NCBI RefSeq assembly: GCF_018100925.1 | Contig: NZ_JAGJEH010000006.1 | Span: 310,001-374,000 of the forward strand | DNA length: 64,000 bases | Source of the DNA: Pseudoalteromonas luteoviolacea | Lineage (GTDB): Bacteria > Pseudomonadota > Gammaproteobacteria > Enterobacterales > Alteromonadaceae | Direction: 5' to 3' | In this document: piece by piece, positions 44,449 through 53,422 of the stretch | Layout of the letters: every line of letters starts with the position of its first letter | Numbering within the stretch: the stretch's first letter is position 1 | Program-made: the position numbers and the translations under genes | Notes under the pieces: generated by a model | Database searches by the model: none | The model's input: the letters and a program-made list of their open reading frames with translations, nothing else | Told to the model about the DNA's origin: nothing

Positions 44449-46323
44449 TTAAAGCGCCTTTTTCTTGGTCACTTTATTTTTATGTCCCAAGATTCGAATT
44501 GACCAGCTGTCTAAAGTGCCAGGCTTTACATTATTCTCGACAGACTGTACTTGTTGGCCCGCAACAAAATCAAACGTCCCAAAGGACATAGGCTCATTGC
44601 TCATATCAGTAATGTGGATTTTCCACTCCCCTGTACCTGCATTCGCCTTTTCGTCCCAGAATTTATAGCTCAGCATCAAATGATCGTTATAACCATCGGC
44701 ACTACCAGGGGACTGCTCTGGTAAATTGAGGTGCTGACCAATTAAATTATTAAATGGTGACATAACAATACTACGTGTACCACTTGGTGACTCTAGTTCC
44801 ACTTTTATATCAGAAATACGAGTATGTTTGGCATTTAGGCGGATCTGAACACCTTCAATAAACAAGTCATCATCAACTTGAATTGACGCAGTTGTAGTAC
44901 GCGATGCATCATCGTGGATCGTCGCATTTACCTTACTACCCAAACCATACCAAGGGGTTTTAACCAATTCTGATGGCAAGTCTTCAATGGCATAGCGACG
45001 CACTAACTCTGTCGCTTTATCCACATCCAATAAACCAAATCCATAGTAAGGAGAAAAAGTATGCCCCGCCGCATTGGTTGACCAGCCCTCGAGGCCAGTG
45101 ATGCCATTGACTTGAATATCTGCTCGGGTTGGATCCACCTTGGTTGCAGTGCGCGCTAACAAGTGACGAATATCACGCGGAGTAAGGTCATGATTTTGCT
45201 GCTCTGCCGCTGATAGCAACAGCGCAATCGCACCCGATGTGTTTGGCGCAGCAGATGACGTACCATTCATTCTTACTGTAAAGTCATCATATTGAGAGCA
45301 GTCAAAACTTGCATCAACATGCTCAATGATCCAATCACATGAAATACGGGTAGTGGCATGTCCGGGTGTTCCTCTGTCTAACCCGCCAGGCGCGGTCAGG
45401 AATACGTTACTACCCACTGTTGAATAACTAGATAGCACGCCATCTGCACTTAGCGCGCTCACCGCGAGGTTCCAAAAGTTAGCTGGCGTATAGAGTGAGT
45501 TGCCATTGGTCCAAGGCAAACCATGATTATCTCCGACAGGAAAGCTATAACCATAGAACGACAGACCCTGCTCTGTGAAATAATGAATGCGAGAATTAAG
45601 ATAAGAGTTACCAGCAGCCTGCACATAAACAGCTGTGCGAGGATCTTCTTTAGTCGACAAAGTCACTGTCTCGTAGACTTTTTCCTGCTCTGGCTGACTA
45701 AAGAGCAGCACATCATTACCTTGAGCATCTTTGACTGTTTTAGAGAAGGTATACGGCAAGCTAACGGATGGGCTCATGCCATAACTTTTATTGAATACAC
45801 GAATTCTATCAGCCGTTGTGTTTTCAAATTGATTACCATCAAAGCCGTGACTTACTCTCCACTGCTCATGGCTGTCAAATGTTCCACCATAATTGGTAAA
45901 TGCGGCAATTTGCGCAAGTGGTGCAACACCCCGAACACCTATATTGTTTTGAGCAGCTGCAATAATCCCCGCGACCATGGTGCCATGATCGCCACGAAAT
46001 GGCGGCCGTGCATCTATTTTTGGATCATCAATGACATTGGCTGCCAGATCCGCATGACCCAAATCAACGCCAGAATCAATCACAGCGACAAGCACGTCTT
46101 GACCTTTATGACCCCAAATATGCGTTTGCCACAAATTCAAATCGATACCCGACTGCGTATTGCTTATGGCACCTGAATTAAGCAGATTCCACTGCAGTGC
46201 CAACATGGGATCACCATTTGGATCAAGCCAGCGGTGCTCATAATCCCGATCTGTTGTCGCCGATACATTGACTGAAAGTAGCGCAGAAACCAGACCTGCA
46301 AGATATTGTTTTTTTATTTTCAT
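44449..46323 (-). CDS. secreted subtilisin-family protease with P-domain
   Basis: 624 aa. AAAGGAA precedes the ATG; signal peptide ends near ...NVSATT. Peptidase S8 domain with catalytic Asp83 (VAVIDSGVD), His113 (GDHGTMVAGI), oxyanion Asn239 (QAAGNS) and Ser356 (NGTSSAAPNTSG). A proprotein-convertase P-domain follows (about 465-600; IEGVQIRLNAKHTRISDI, SYKFWDEKANAGTGEW, HITD). The order is that of kexin-like and marine extracellular proteases. The usual long prosequence is short here. It should act outside the cell on proteins. Confidence 0.92.
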   Translation of the reverse strand: MKIKKQYLAGLVSALLSVNVSATTDRDYEHRWLDPNGDPMLALQWNLLNSGAISNTQSGIDLNLWQTHIWGHKGQDVLVAVIDSGVDLGHADLAANVIDDPKIDARPPFRGDHGTMVAGIIAAAQNNIGVRGVAPLAQIAAFTNYGGTFDSHEQWRVSHGFDGNQFENTTADRIRVFNKSYGMSPSVSLPYTFSKTVKDAQGNDVLLFSQPEQEKVYETVTLSTKEDPRTAVYVQAAGNSYLNSRIHYFTEQGLSFYGYSFPVGDNHGLPWTNGNSLYTPANFWNLAVSALSADGVLSSYSTVGSNVFLTAPGGLDRGTPGHATTRISCDWIIEHVDASFDCSQYDDFTVRMNGTSSAAPNTSGAIALLLSAAEQQNHDLTPRDIRHLLARTATKVDPTRADIQVNGITGLEGWSTNAAGHTFSPYYGFGLLDVDKATELVRRYAIEDLPSELVKTPWYGLGSKVNATIHDDASRTTTASIQVDDDLFIEGVQIRLNAKHTRISDIKVELESPSGTRSIVMSPFNNLIGQHLNLPEQSPGSADGYNDHLMLSYKFWDEKANAGTGEWKIHITDMSNEPMSFGTFDFVAGQQVQSVENNVKPGTLDSWSIRILGHKNKVTKKKAL

Positions 46324-46714
46324 AACAAGTTCCTTTTATGGGTTCAATTTATTTCTAGCATTCCGACTTTTGACTTGTCAATAAAAATACACACTTTATT
46401 CTCTTAATTTTAACAAGATCGTGCTCTACACGGCCTGTAGCTCGCTAAAAAGTCAGTTTGAAGAAAAGTTGATAATCATTGAAAGTTGAGAGGGAATAAC
46501 AGCTAGGTCATCGTTTAACCAAGGTTTAAAACGACTGAGAATAGAAAAATGGGATTGAAATAAGACAGTTTAATTGACTATAAGAAACGCGACGTAATTG
46601 AGTTGTATGGTCATCTTCACCGAAATTCACAATGGCTCAGGCTAATAAGTAGTACCCGCGATAGATTCCTTTGAGGGTTCATATGAACAGGTCGTCACTG
46701 TATATTAAAAATGG

Positions 46715-46739
46715 GATCAACGACTCTGACCCCATTGAT
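46715..46739 (-). repeat. REP-like unit
   Basis: ATCAACGACTCTGACCCC then ATTGAT: a near-complete palindromic unit of the REP-like family, just after the stop of the gene at 46749 (minus strand). Confidence 0.75.
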
Positions 46740-46748
46740 AATCAGAGA

Positions 46749-47135
46749 TTAAAAATCTAAGACTTTAGTAACAAAGCACTTTTGAGGTAACACCCCTCTT
46801 TGCATTTCAATTTTTACTCTATCACCCTCTGAAATAGCTGAAGCAATATTTACCACTTTTTCAAGTGTATCCGGCTCGTCATAGGTTACAACATTACTCA
46901 TGAAACATCTGAATTGACGACCATTGCTATCTGTTGCAGTGACGGATAAATGATTTGCACTCACATTCATAGAAAAAGTGCCTGACTGACTGTGATTGAC
47001 TACAATTTCAGCGGTATCAATAGTGACAGAGCCATAATTTTGCTCAGAAATTGTAACCTCAGCAGCAGATGCAAGGTTTGCAGACATGCCTAATGCTAAA
47101 ACAGATGCGCCTAAAAATTTAGTTATTACTTTCAT
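46749..47135 (-). CDS. small exported protein, 128 aa
   Basis: GGAATAA precedes the ATG. Signal peptide MKVITKFLGASVLALGMSA with cleavage at SAA near residue 24. The mature protein is beta-rich (SVTIDTAEIVVNHS, FSMNVSANHLSVTAT) with two cysteines (FRCFM and PQKCF) likely to form a disulfide. No family recognised. Its leader lies in an unusually A-rich stretch (T-rich on the coding strand). Confidence 0.65.
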   Translation of the reverse strand: MKVITKFLGASVLALGMSANLASAAEVTISEQNYGSVTIDTAEIVVNHSQSGTFSMNVSANHLSVTATDSNGRQFRCFMSNVVTYDEPDTLEKVVNIASAISEGDRVKIEMQRGVLPQKCFVTKVLDF

Positions 47136-47694
47136 TGTATATTATTCCTTTATACATATATTTAAGTTGCTAACCCCTTAAAATTAAGGGGAATAAAAAA
47201 ACCAAACGCCCCTACTTAAGGAACATAACAACGTTAAACTTTAAATACAACCATAAAAAAGAAAAATAAAAAACCAAAAAAAACAATAAATAAATTAACT
47301 AAACAATCCTACAAAAATAAAATTAAACACAACCTAAAATACAACAACTTACAAAACAAAAGGGAAACTATTGAAATTAAGTTAATTAATATAAATAACA
47401 ACAAAATTAAAACACGCTCTCGAACTTTAATAATCACCATTTTTAGTCTTACATACTAAATAAGATAAAAAGAATGTCTCTTACCGTCCAAAAGAGCATT
47501 TTTCTACACTTTGCACTTGTCCACAATCATTGCACATTTCAATGCTGGAATACCTGTGGTCAGAAAAGATTTATTTTAATGGCTTGCCCAGTATCTAAAT
47601 ATCTGGTTGTTACGTGTTGCCCCACTTCACTATAAAAGTATTGAAAAGGGCGGTACCCCCAGAGCGTATCTAAAACAGCACATTGAGTAAAAAA
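47136..47694. other. 559-base gap, A-rich with a palindrome
   Basis: CCCCTTA/TAAGGGG (47174-47191) lies in the 5' leader of the minus-strand gene. From about 47192 to 47420 the + strand is mostly A with some C and few G or T, a striking strand bias. Then ordinary sequence up to speD. No gene seen. Confidence 0.6.
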
Positions 47695-48132
47695 ATGAAT
47701 ATAACCTCAGCAGATCCACAGCTAGTTCACCCTTTGGGTCAACACATTATTGTCGATATATTCGACGCCTCAAATTTAATGGGCGAGCAAAACATCGAGG
47801 ACATGATGATTGACTGCGCCAACGCTGCAAACGCCACGATCCTGAAAACCCATGTGCATCCATTTGAAATGAACGGTGGTGTATCTGGCATGATTATTTT
47901 GGCTGAGAGTCATATTTCTATTCACACATGGCCGGAGTACAACTTTGCAGCCATGGACATTTTTATGTGTGGTGATGCACAACCCCAGCTGTGCCTGCCC
48001 GTGATAGAGCAGTATTTTCAACCGGGTAAAATGGTAATCAATGACCTCACTAGAGGCGGCTCCATCAGCCGCTTGGGGGAGTTCCAACCACTTTTGCACA
48101 ACAAATTACAAGCAACCTCAATAACCGCATAA
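47695..48132 (+). CDS. speD: S-adenosylmethionine decarboxylase proenzyme
   Basis: 145 aa from the ATG at 47695 (a TTG at 47683 is also open). LGQHIIVDIFDASN at the start and LAESHISIHTWPE in the middle match the short, SpeH-type AdoMetDC; the Ser after Glu in AESHIS is the site of self-cleavage and pyruvoyl formation. THVHPF and YNFAAMDIFMCG are also typical. It makes decarboxylated AdoMet, the aminopropyl donor for SpeE, encoded 20 bases downstream. Confidence 0.92.
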   Translation: MNITSADPQLVHPLGQHIIVDIFDASNLMGEQNIEDMMIDCANAANATILKTHVHPFEMNGGVSGMIILAESHISIHTWPEYNFAAMDIFMCGDAQPQLCLPVIEQYFQPGKMVINDLTRGGSISRLGEFQPLLHNKLQATSITA

Positions 48133-48152
48133 TAAAACGGAGTATTCAGCAC

Positions 48153-49112
48153 ATGACTAAAATTAATTGGCATTATGAGCAAATGACAAGTGGTATTCAC
48201 ATTGCACTTCGTTCAGAAAAAGATTTGGTAAGTGTGGAAACAGAATTTCAAGACGTCAGTATTTTTGAGACCCGCCACCTTGGTAAAGTAATGCGCATCG
48301 ACGATGGCATTCAGGTGACGACAAAAGGCGAACACATCTATCACGAAATGATGGCTCACGTGCCTATTATTTTTCATAACCATGTTAAAAACGTGCTCAT
48401 TGTCGGAGGTGGTGACGGTGGCAGTGCACGTGAAGTACTAAAACACCGCAGTGTTGAAAAAGTAGTCATGGTGGATATTGATGAGCAAATTATCCAATTG
48501 AGCCGTAAATTTTTACCCGAAATAAACAATGGCGCCTTTGATGATCCAAGATTCGAGCTGCGCATTGGCGATGGTGCTGACATTATCTCCCAATACAACG
48601 ATTGTTTTGATCTGATCATTCTAGATGCCGCCGATCCGGACGGCGGTGCATCAGAAACATTATTCACTCAGTCATTTTTTGCTAATTGCTTAACCGCGTT
48701 AAAGGCTGAAGGTATTTTAGTTGCACAAGGTGGTACGCCTTATTTCGAACCTTACATGATGCAGTCCATGGTGTCGCGTTTAACTCAAGCATTTAACAAC
48801 CCTGCTGGCATATACATGGGCGGCTGCTATGACTATTTTGGTGGCTCCCACGCATTTATTTGGGCTACTCGAAATGGCAGCATTAATACGCTGCCATTAG
48901 AAACGCTAGAATCGCGTGTTACTACAGCGGATATTCAAACTAAATACTACTCACCTGAGGCACACTTTGGTGCTTTTTTCTTGTCAAAAGACATGCGAGA
49001 ACATGTAGATCAAGCTGTGAAATGCGAAAACGTGGACACTCTGTCGATGCCTGAAGCCGGTGATTGGGACGATTACACGCCAGAAACATCAAATAACAGC
49101 TACGATAAATAG
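48153..49112 (+). CDS. speE: polyamine aminopropyltransferase (spermidine synthase)
   Basis: 319 aa. CGGAG precedes the ATG. N-terminal beta domain, then the methyltransferase-like fold: VLIVGGGDGGSAREVLKH binds decarboxylated AdoMet, MVDIDEQIIQLS, and LDAADPDGGASETLF in place of the usual DxTDPxGPA, keeping the Asp residues. It transfers an aminopropyl group to putrescine or a related amine. The C-terminal 30 residues are an acidic extra tail. Cotranscribed with speD; the exporter gene follows 146 bases later. Confidence 0.92.
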   Translation: MTKINWHYEQMTSGIHIALRSEKDLVSVETEFQDVSIFETRHLGKVMRIDDGIQVTTKGEHIYHEMMAHVPIIFHNHVKNVLIVGGGDGGSAREVLKHRSVEKVVMVDIDEQIIQLSRKFLPEINNGAFDDPRFELRIGDGADIISQYNDCFDLIILDAADPDGGASETLFTQSFFANCLTALKAEGILVAQGGTPYFEPYMMQSMVSRLTQAFNNPAGIYMGGCYDYFGGSHAFIWATRNGSINTLPLETLESRVTTADIQTKYYSPEAHFGAFFLSKDMREHVDQAVKCENVDTLSMPEAGDWDDYTPETSNNSYDK

Positions 49113-49258
49113 TCGCGTATTCAATATGCCATTTGGGCATAAGCATATTTAAAAAAGTCACTGATATGGAGGTTGGTACCGTGTCAGTGGCTTATTAGAT
49201 CCAAGCGCAATTCACTTACTTGAACTCTGTTTGATACATATAGATACAACATAAAGCG

Positions 49259-51052
49259 ATGAAATCATTATATAAACGATTTGAAAAAATAGGCCAAAAA
49301 GACTCTTTTGACAGTCAGTTATACCAAGCTAAACACAATCTTTTATTTATTCAGCAGTGCTCAAAAGAGTTTTCCAGTTGGATAGCTATCGCATTCGTGA
49401 TTGCCTTATTCGGCGGGATTTTACAAATTGTGACCTATGATTTTTTAGGCTCGTTAGTCGATTGGTTGGATAATGTAGGCAATCAATCACAACTCAACGG
49501 CAAAGGGCATGATTTAATCTTCATTGCTATTGCGATTGCCGTTGTTATTCCGACTATTACCCTGATTAAGAATCTTGTTTTTCATCAATTACTCGGTCCA
49601 AACTTACAAAAAAATACCATCATTAAGCTATACCGTACATTAATTGGCACACCGGCGAGCTACCACGAAGAGGACGATCCGGGGGCTACAGCCATTGTGA
49701 TTGTCGATACGTCCGAAGCCATCATTGATGTGGTTTTACAGTTTTGTGGTTTCGCGGGCTTTATCTTGGCATTTATTGGCGCATTACTTTTTTATGTGGG
49801 CAATATTGATGGATGGCTCACCGTCCCATTCCTTATTTGGATAGGCCTGTTCTTAGCATTGCTGATAGGGCAATGGATCCCCAAAGCCAAAACCACTAAT
49901 CGCCTAGAAGCAGAGAGTTGCGCCGAGATTACCGGTAAATTCACTGAACGTTTCGCGCGTATTCGAACTGTGAAAATGTTATCTAATAAAGAATACGAAC
50001 AAAAATTTGCTGAAAGATGGGCCTCTCGACATCGCAGAGTCGTCGCTAAGGAATACCGAGTGTTTTCAAGTTTTGCCTCGGTGATTGGTTTACTCAACGG
50101 TTTATTACTTGTTGGGACAGGAGGTTTGTGCTTAAAGCTATGGATGGAAAGCGCGCTCTCAATCGGCGAGTTTTCCATGGTTCTGGCGTTAGTCTATCGG
50201 GTTATATCCCTATCCGAATGGTGCCAAGATGAATTTGACGCCTTTTTTGTTTCTTGGGGTCAAGTGACCGTCGGCAGAGAGCTGATCAATGAGTTTCTTG
50301 AAGAAGTAGAGCTCGTCGAAGAGGAGGGAAACTTCAATGCAGCAAGAGGCAAAATCACGTTTAAAAATGTTGAGTTTGCCTATGAAAACAAAGCACCATT
50401 ATTCACTGACTTCTCTTTAAAAATAAAAGCTGGAGAAAAAGTCGGGATCATCGGCCCTTCAGGTTCTGGTAAGTCTTCACTACTCAATATGCTCTCTGGT
50501 ATTGATGAAATTGAACAAGGAGCCATTTATATTGATGGTAAAAATATCGAAGACTATTCAACCGAGAGCATCTGTAGTGAAATAAGTTTTTTAAATCAAG
50601 ATATTGGCCTTTTTAATCAGAGTATTTTTGAAAACGTCGCTTTTGGCTTGAATAACGTTAGCAAGGCATCGGTAAGGCATGCACTGGAAATGGCCAACGC
50701 CCTCAATTTTGTAGACAGCTATCAAGATGCGCGAGGCCGTCGGGGCTTGGCTGCTTTTATCGGGGAAAATGGTGGGCAACTATCTGGCGGCCAACGTCAA
50801 CGTTTGGCATTTGCCAGGGCAATATTGAGAAATAAAAAAATACTCCTTCTCGATGAAGCAACCAGTGCGCTTGATCCGGCTTTAAAAGCTGAGTTTATCG
50901 AAACCCTCAAAGTGCTCATGAAGGGGAAAACCGTCATTTCAATCGCCCACTCTTATGATGTCCTCACCATGATGGATCGCATTATTGAAATCAAGGACGG
51001 TAAAATCATCAGAGACACAAAACCAGCTGATATCATCAACATGGTAGACTAA
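49259..51052 (+). CDS. ABC exporter, fused membrane and ATPase domains
   Basis: 597 aa. Six membrane helices in the first 340 residues (type IV exporter fold), then the ATPase: Walker A GPSGSGKSS, Q-loop FLNQDIGLFNQS, signature LSGGQRQR, Walker B ILLLDEATSALD and the His of SIAHS. Such half-transporters work as dimers and export lipids, peptides or small molecules. There is no C39 peptidase domain. Its place after speDE suggests export of a polyamine or polyamine product, but that is only inferred from the neighbours. Confidence 0.88.
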   Translation: MKSLYKRFEKIGQKDSFDSQLYQAKHNLLFIQQCSKEFSSWIAIAFVIALFGGILQIVTYDFLGSLVDWLDNVGNQSQLNGKGHDLIFIAIAIAVVIPTITLIKNLVFHQLLGPNLQKNTIIKLYRTLIGTPASYHEEDDPGATAIVIVDTSEAIIDVVLQFCGFAGFILAFIGALLFYVGNIDGWLTVPFLIWIGLFLALLIGQWIPKAKTTNRLEAESCAEITGKFTERFARIRTVKMLSNKEYEQKFAERWASRHRRVVAKEYRVFSSFASVIGLLNGLLLVGTGGLCLKLWMESALSIGEFSMVLALVYRVISLSEWCQDEFDAFFVSWGQVTVGRELINEFLEEVELVEEEGNFNAARGKITFKNVEFAYENKAPLFTDFSLKIKAGEKVGIIGPSGSGKSSLLNMLSGIDEIEQGAIYIDGKNIEDYSTESICSEISFLNQDIGLFNQSIFENVAFGLNNVSKASVRHALEMANALNFVDSYQDARGRRGLAAFIGENGGQLSGGQRQRLAFARAILRNKKILLLDEATSALDPALKAEFIETLKVLMKGKTVISIAHSYDVLTMMDRIIEIKDGKIIRDTKPADIINMVD

Positions 51053-51053
51053 A

Positions 51054-51267
51054 TCAATGGGGTCAGAGTCAATGGTCGTCTTTTTGCTTTTTGTAACTTT
51101 CTGACCTCCTATCACCTCCGCGAGGCATAGGGGTCGATCGTCTACCCGATAACGTTTCAATCAATGGGGTCAGAGTCAATGGTCGTCTTTTTGCTTTTTG
51201 TAACTTTCTGACCTCCTATCACCTCCGCGAGGCATAGGAGTCGATCGTCTACCCGATAACGTTTCAA
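51054..51267. repeat. 107-bp tandem duplication including REP-like units and the transposase 3' end
   Basis: Units 51054-51160 and 51161-51267 differ at one base. Each begins with TCAATGGGGTCAGAGTCAATGG and goes on into what is the last 30 codons of the transposase gene. Only the right unit belongs to the intact gene; the left is a duplicated stump between the ABC exporter stop and the transposase. Confidence 0.9.
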
Positions 51268-51892
51268 TCTGTTGTTTAAACTGCTTACTGCCTAGCACCC
51301 ACATTTTGTTTGTCGCTGTGTGAATTTCTGTGAGCATTGCTGCTGGGATCTCTCGAGCAAACAAAGCTCGGTAGTTTGCTTGCCTTTTATGAGAAGATAA
51401 ACCCAGAGCTAAATACACATCATGCTCTGTCAGTAAGCAAATACGTTTGCCCAATGCATTGTGGTGATAACTTGACCAGATATACTTCGCCGGGTCCGAC
51501 ACAATACCGGCCCTAATTGGGTTCAATTCAATATAGCGACTCACAAGCAAAAAGTACCGCTCAGTATCCACTAACGTCGACTTATAACGCCCTTCCCATA
51601 GAGTACCCGTTCTCTGGTAAGTAGTATTAAAATATCGAACATAGTAGCGCCCTAAAGACTGCATTAGCTTGCTCGTACCATTCGCCGTTGTTTGAGTCAG
51701 CAGCAAGTGAACATGATTCGTCATCAAAACATAAGCATGAATTTTCACTCCATACTCTTTAGCGTAGTGTTTCAGCTTGTCTAAATAAACCGCATAGTCT
51801 TTTGTATCAAAAAAAGTCGCTTGTCGGTTGTTGCCTCGCTGAACAACATGCTGCGGTATATGAGGTAGGTTCAATCGTGGTAGTCTCGCCAT
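51176..51892 (-). CDS. REP-associated tyrosine transposase (RAYT)
   Basis: 238 aa. AAGGA precedes the ATG. Y1 transposase motifs: MTNHVHLLLT with the metal-binding His-x-His, RYVRYFN, GTLWEGRYKSTLV, and ELNPIRAGIV. YRYIELNP-type wording (SRYIELNPIRAG) is typical of RAYTs (IS200/IS605-like), which mobilise REP sequences. The stop codon lies inside the REP-like core (TCAGAGTCA). Copies of the same core flank many genes nearby, so this is the likely enzyme for them. Confidence 0.92.
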   Translation of the reverse strand: MARLPRLNLPHIPQHVVQRGNNRQATFFDTKDYAVYLDKLKHYAKEYGVKIHAYVLMTNHVHLLLTQTTANGTSKLMQSLGRYYVRYFNTTYQRTGTLWEGRYKSTLVDTERYFLLVSRYIELNPIRAGIVSDPAKYIWSSYHHNALGKRICLLTEHDVYLALGLSSHKRQANYRALFAREIPAAMLTEIHTATNKMWVLGSKQFKQQIETLSGRRSTPMPRGGDRRSESYKKQKDDH

Positions 51893-51998
51893 ATTATCAC
51901 TAATCCTTTAGCTTTTGTGGCTATTGCAAATGCATTACTTTTATTCAAAATTTATAAAAAGATCAGTGTTCTCTGATCCCTGTGATTTTAAACGTCAT

Positions 51999-52691
51999 CT
52001 ATGCAAACGTGCGAATTGTCGGGTTCATTGCTTCAGACAAAAAGTGGCCAAATAACCCAACATCAACATCTAAGCGCTCAGAGAGTGTTTTATATTCTTG
52101 TCCAAAACCTTCAGGGTGGAATTGTTTACCGTACTGTTCAGTCAGTTCATTTAACCTAATTGACCCATTTAAAGATGATGCATTCAAATCTGCATACTGG
52201 TATGAATTTCTAAGCTTTAAGCCCTCAACAATTCCGCTGTGCAGTTGAGTAAATGCGTCTTTCAATTTCTTGTTACCCGACAAAACTGTTTCTAAGTTAT
52301 TTACCTGAGCAGCAGAAAGCTTGCCACTGCTCAGTTTTAAATTTCCTTTTTTGTCTTGATACAAATCCAAATCACGCAAATCCAAATTGGGATTTTTGTC
52401 TGTTTGCACTGTTTTAAACCTCTCGAATTCACTCAGGCTTGTTTTCAATGCTTTTTGCACCTTTTCCATTGCGTCAACATATGCAAGGGTAACTCTTTTT
52501 GCCTCGTCTTCGGCCGTTTTAATATCCTCTTTACTCACACCAACATGTGTTTGCAAAGTCACTTTTGCCGAAGTTAAAGGTACCTCAGGTTGTAACTGTG
52601 ATTCTTTCAATTGTTGTTTCAGTGAAGACTGTGCACCTCGGGTAGGCGCTTGCTGACTATTAACGATGTTTTTTCGATTAATTTCCATCAT
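51999..52691 (-). CDS. hypothetical protein, helical, 230 aa
   Basis: Start at the ATG pair 52691/52688, behind TTGGAG; a frame to 52715 lacks this. The first 60 residues are polar and look disordered; the rest is rich in helix with Lys/Glu/Leu (VTLAYVDAMEKVQKALKTS, LSGNKKLKDAFTQLHSG). No signal peptide or membrane helix. The layout recalls secreted effectors or chaperone partners, but I find no family, and no secretion genes are near. Confidence 0.6.
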   Translation of the reverse strand: MMEINRKNIVNSQQAPTRGAQSSLKQQLKESQLQPEVPLTSAKVTLQTHVGVSKEDIKTAEDEAKRVTLAYVDAMEKVQKALKTSLSEFERFKTVQTDKNPNLDLRDLDLYQDKKGNLKLSSGKLSAAQVNNLETVLSGNKKLKDAFTQLHSGIVEGLKLRNSYQYADLNASSLNGSIRLNELTEQYGKQFHPEGFGQEYKTLSERLDVDVGLFGHFLSEAMNPTIRTFA

Positions 52692-52902
52692 TGTGCTCCA
52701 ATCCTTGAAAGCCATGTATGAATAATTAGCTGAATCTACAAAATATTAGTGTAAGAAAATAACTGAAAAGTAGCATACTCACAAGAAGAAAACCGTTCGT
52801 GTATAAGTAATGCGATTATTTTTACACAATAACATCGTTTAAAAATTTCTACCCCCCTTTAAGTGCCACACAACCTTATATGATAAGCAATCAATTTACA
52901 TT

Positions 52903-53079
52903 ATGAATAAACTAAAAATAAGTGCATCAAAGTCGACTTTAGAAAACACTACAGCATTCGTAGTTGTTCAGCATAATTTGCATAATAAGGGTGCAATAGG
53001 CAGTACATTAAACGAAGTGTTCCTAAAACTTAAAAACCAACCTTTAGCTGCTCAGAGCGAAGGTTCAAACCAAGTTTAA
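52903..53079 (+). CDS. possible small protein, 58 aa
   Basis: An ATG frame MNKLKISASKSTLENTT... ending QSEGSNQV. Short Lys-rich start, then FVVVQHNLHN and a helix NEVFLKLKNQP. There is no clear ribosome binding site. The frame and composition are gene-like, but it could be chance. From 53080 to 53422 only a REP-like unit is seen. Confidence 0.35.
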   Translation: MNKLKISASKSTLENTTAFVVVQHNLHNKGAIGSTLNEVFLKLKNQPLAAQSEGSNQV

Positions 53080-53245
53080 ACACAGCCCTACCTATTATTG
53101 TATCTGCAATATCCTCAACTCCTGCGCAGCAGTTAATACTTTTAGACTTAAACAGTGATGCTCTTACAGCACAGAGACAGATCCTGTGCTATCACATAGA
53201 AGCCGCAAAAAAAGCTGAAGGATTGATGGTGAATAGATCTGTCAA

Positions 53246-53269
53246 ATCAATGGGGTCAGAGCCATTGAT
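53246..53269 (+). repeat. REP-like unit
   Basis: ATCAATGGGGTCAGAGCC then ATTGAT, a complete imperfect palindrome of the family. Confidence 0.75.
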
Positions 53270-53422
53270 TATTTAGCCCTAGCCCTTTTATCACGCCAAC
53301 AAACTCTTGAGTGACAACAGACATAGACTTTTTACTTTCCTCTTTGATTGAACGTTACTTTATATTTCAACTTTGATACATTGCCATAAAGCAATTACAA
53401 AACAAGGAACTAGAAAGAGGCT

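Noticed and set aside
45523..46176. 217-codon open frame on the + strand
   Set aside because: It lies wholly antisense to the subtilisin gene, whose catalytic motifs are intact; its product has no domain and no ribosome binding site.
49259..51052. ABC transporter as the double-glycine peptide processor/exporter
   Set aside because: It has no N-terminal C39 peptidase domain and is 10 kb from the nearest cassette, next to speDE.
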